64,000 nt of DNA from JBAXTE01 sp964653595. Its GTDB lineage: Bacteria; Bacteroidota; Bacteroidia; Bacteroidales; WCHB1-69. Below, piece by piece: positions 62,953-64,000 of this stretch. The position numbers and the translations under genes are program-made. The stretch lies in assembly GCA_964653595.1 (NCBI GenBank), contig CAZZHH010000013.1:1-64000 (forward strand), read 5' to 3'. The first letter of the stretch is position 1. The number at the start of each line of letters is the position of its first letter. The notes under the pieces are model-generated. The model ran no database searches. It worked only from the letters and a program-made list of their open reading frames with translations, and was not told where the DNA came from.

Positions 62953-64000
62953 ATGAATACCATTGATCATAAAATTTTTGACAAAGCCCAAAGCTGGCTG
63001 GTAGATGATTTTGATGTTGCTACTCGCCAAGAGATAAAGAGATTATTAGATACCGATCCAAGTGAAATTATAGAATCCTTTTATCGAAATTTAGAGTTTG
63101 GAACTGGCGGTTTGAGAGGCATTATGGGCGTGGGAACTAACAGAATGAACAAATATACTGTTGGAATGGCTACTCAAGGGTTGGCAAATTACCTAATCTC
63201 TACGTACCCAAATCAAAATATTAAAGTTGCCATTGCTTTCGACTCCAGAAACAACAGTAGCTATTTTGCTCAAATTACAGCCGAAGTGTTGTCTGCAAAC
63301 AATATTTATGTTTACCTTTTTGATAAACTTCGCCCCACTCCAGAGCTCTCTTTTGCGGTTCGCAAACTCAATTGCCATAGTGGTGTGGTAATTACAGCAT
63401 CTCACAATCCAAAAGAGTACAATGGATACAAAGTATATTGGAACGATGGAGGCCAACTTGTTGCTCCTCACGATGTAAATGTAATAAAAGAGGTAGAAAA
63501 AATTGCCACTCCAAAAGATGTAAAATTTGATAAAAAGGTTGAGCTAATCGAAATTATTGGAACAGAGATAGATCATCATTATATCAAAAAGATTCACGAA
63601 TTATCGTTGAACCCTCATTTAGTACAACAATATTCAGATTTAAAAATTGTTTATACCCCAATTCATGGAACTGGAATTATGTCAGTTCCCAGTGCGCTCG
63701 AAAGATTTGGTTTTACAAACATTCATCTGGTTGCCGAACAATCTGTTCCTGATGGCAATTTCCCAACAGTTAAATCTCCAAATCCAGAAGAAAAAGCTGC
63801 TTTGGAAATGGCTATCCTTAAAGCAAAATCTATAGATGCAGAGGTTGTGTTAGCAACCGACCCAGATGCCGACAGAGTAGGAGTGGCTATTAAAAACGAA
63901 GCTGGCGAATTTGTGTTGTTAAATGGAAATCAAACTGCTTCTATTTTATTTTACTATGTCTTAAATCAATGGAACTCCAACAAAAAAATCGACGGGAATC
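62953..64000 (+). CDS. Phospho-sugar mutase (phosphoglucomutase/phosphomannomutase), 5' part
   Basis: Interconverts sugar 1- and 6-phosphates for glycan precursor synthesis. The reading frame is open from ATG 62953 to the window edge (349 codons), so about 60% of the usual ~580 residues is seen. Visible elements are EFGTGGLRGIMGVG (48-61), the phosphoserine loop TASHNP (148-153, Ser150) with HNPKEYNGYKVYWNDGGQL, the substrate loop PDGNFPTV (266-273) and the metal loop DPDADR (303-308). It is the long PgcA-type enzyme rather than the ~450-residue ManB/GlmM type. The neighbouring exonuclease gene ends 21 bases upstream. Confidence 0.95.
   Translation, partial: MNTIDHKIFDKAQSWLVDDFDVATRQEIKRLLDTDPSEIIESFYRNLEFGTGGLRGIMGVGTNRMNKYTVGMATQGLANYLISTYPNQNIKVAIAFDSRNNSSYFAQITAEVLSANNIYVYLFDKLRPTPELSFAVRKLNCHSGVVITASHNPKEYNGYKVYWNDGGQLVAPHDVNVIKEVEKIATPKDVKFDKKVELIEIIGTEIDHHYIKKIHELSLNPHLVQQYSDLKIVYTPIHGTGIMSVPSALERFGFTNIHLVAEQSVPDGNFPTVKSPNPEEKAALEMAILKAKSIDAEVVLATDPDADRVGVAIKNEAGEFVLLNGNQTASILFYYVLNQWNSNKKIDGN

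Overview
The window is AT-rich chromosomal DNA from a member of the Bacteroidota, probably Bacteroidales-like. The evidence is: promoters of the TAnnTTTG type instead of sigma70 -35/-10 boxes; almost no Shine-Dalgarno sequences; a type IX secretion (T9SS) cargo protein; the porG-like/uppS/bamA/ompH/ompH order known from Porphyromonas; and many family proteins typical of the phylum (DUF6089, DUF2851, DUF4403, UPF0045, DUF4369-TlpA). I see no rRNA, tRNA, CRISPR array, transposase, phage or plasmid gene.

Layout. 0.4-7.5 kb: a 1705-residue T9SS-exported adhesin/lectin-like protein, a Bax inhibitor-1 membrane protein and fabD. 7.5-18.8 kb, all minus strand: a DUF4403 lipoprotein, a CAP-domain protein, an AlgJ/DHHW + MBOAT O-acyltransferase pair, RNase R, a conserved protein of unclear role, dnaB and nfo. 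18.9-20.3 kb: a MATE transporter. 20.4-26.8 kb: the envelope cluster (two OmpH/Skp chaperones, BamA, UppS and two PorG-like DUF6089 proteins). 27-34.9 kb: YgiQ-type radical SAM protein, FKBP isomerase, a small lipoprotein, a DUF2779 nuclease-like protein, a low-molecular-weight phosphatase, an SDR, DUF2851 and AcpH. 35-38.2 kb: TauE/SafE permease, lysS and a UPF0045 protein. 38.4-47.3 kb: beta-barrel protein, subtilase, TlpA-like thioredoxin, RecQ, lipoprotein, LuxE-like protein and amino-acid permease. 47.4-55.5 kb: HI0933-type flavoprotein, a repeat-rich spacer and a 2049-residue alpha-2-macroglobulin. 55.6-64 kb: outer-membrane proteins, a NarL-type two-component pair, MnmD, a lipoprotein, a PolB-like exonuclease and the 5' part of a phosphohexomutase cut by the window edge.

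Most genes are housekeeping or envelope functions. The envelope theme is strong: BamA, Skp-type chaperones, PorG-like T9SS components, undecaprenyl pyrophosphate synthesis, surface O-acylation, alpha-2-macroglobulin and several lipoproteins and barrels.

The most unusual signal is at the base-composition level. tauE-lysS, the HI0933 gene with the spacer after it, and separate parts of the alpha-2-macroglobulin gene are visibly richer in G+C than the rest. The alpha-2-macroglobulin reading frame switches composition several times without breaking. Two copies of a palindromic intergenic element, in opposite orientation, sit beside the lysS and HI0933 blocks. This fits recombination with a higher-GC relative; a chimeric metagenome assembly is the main alternative. 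No clearly new defence or mobile system is visible.
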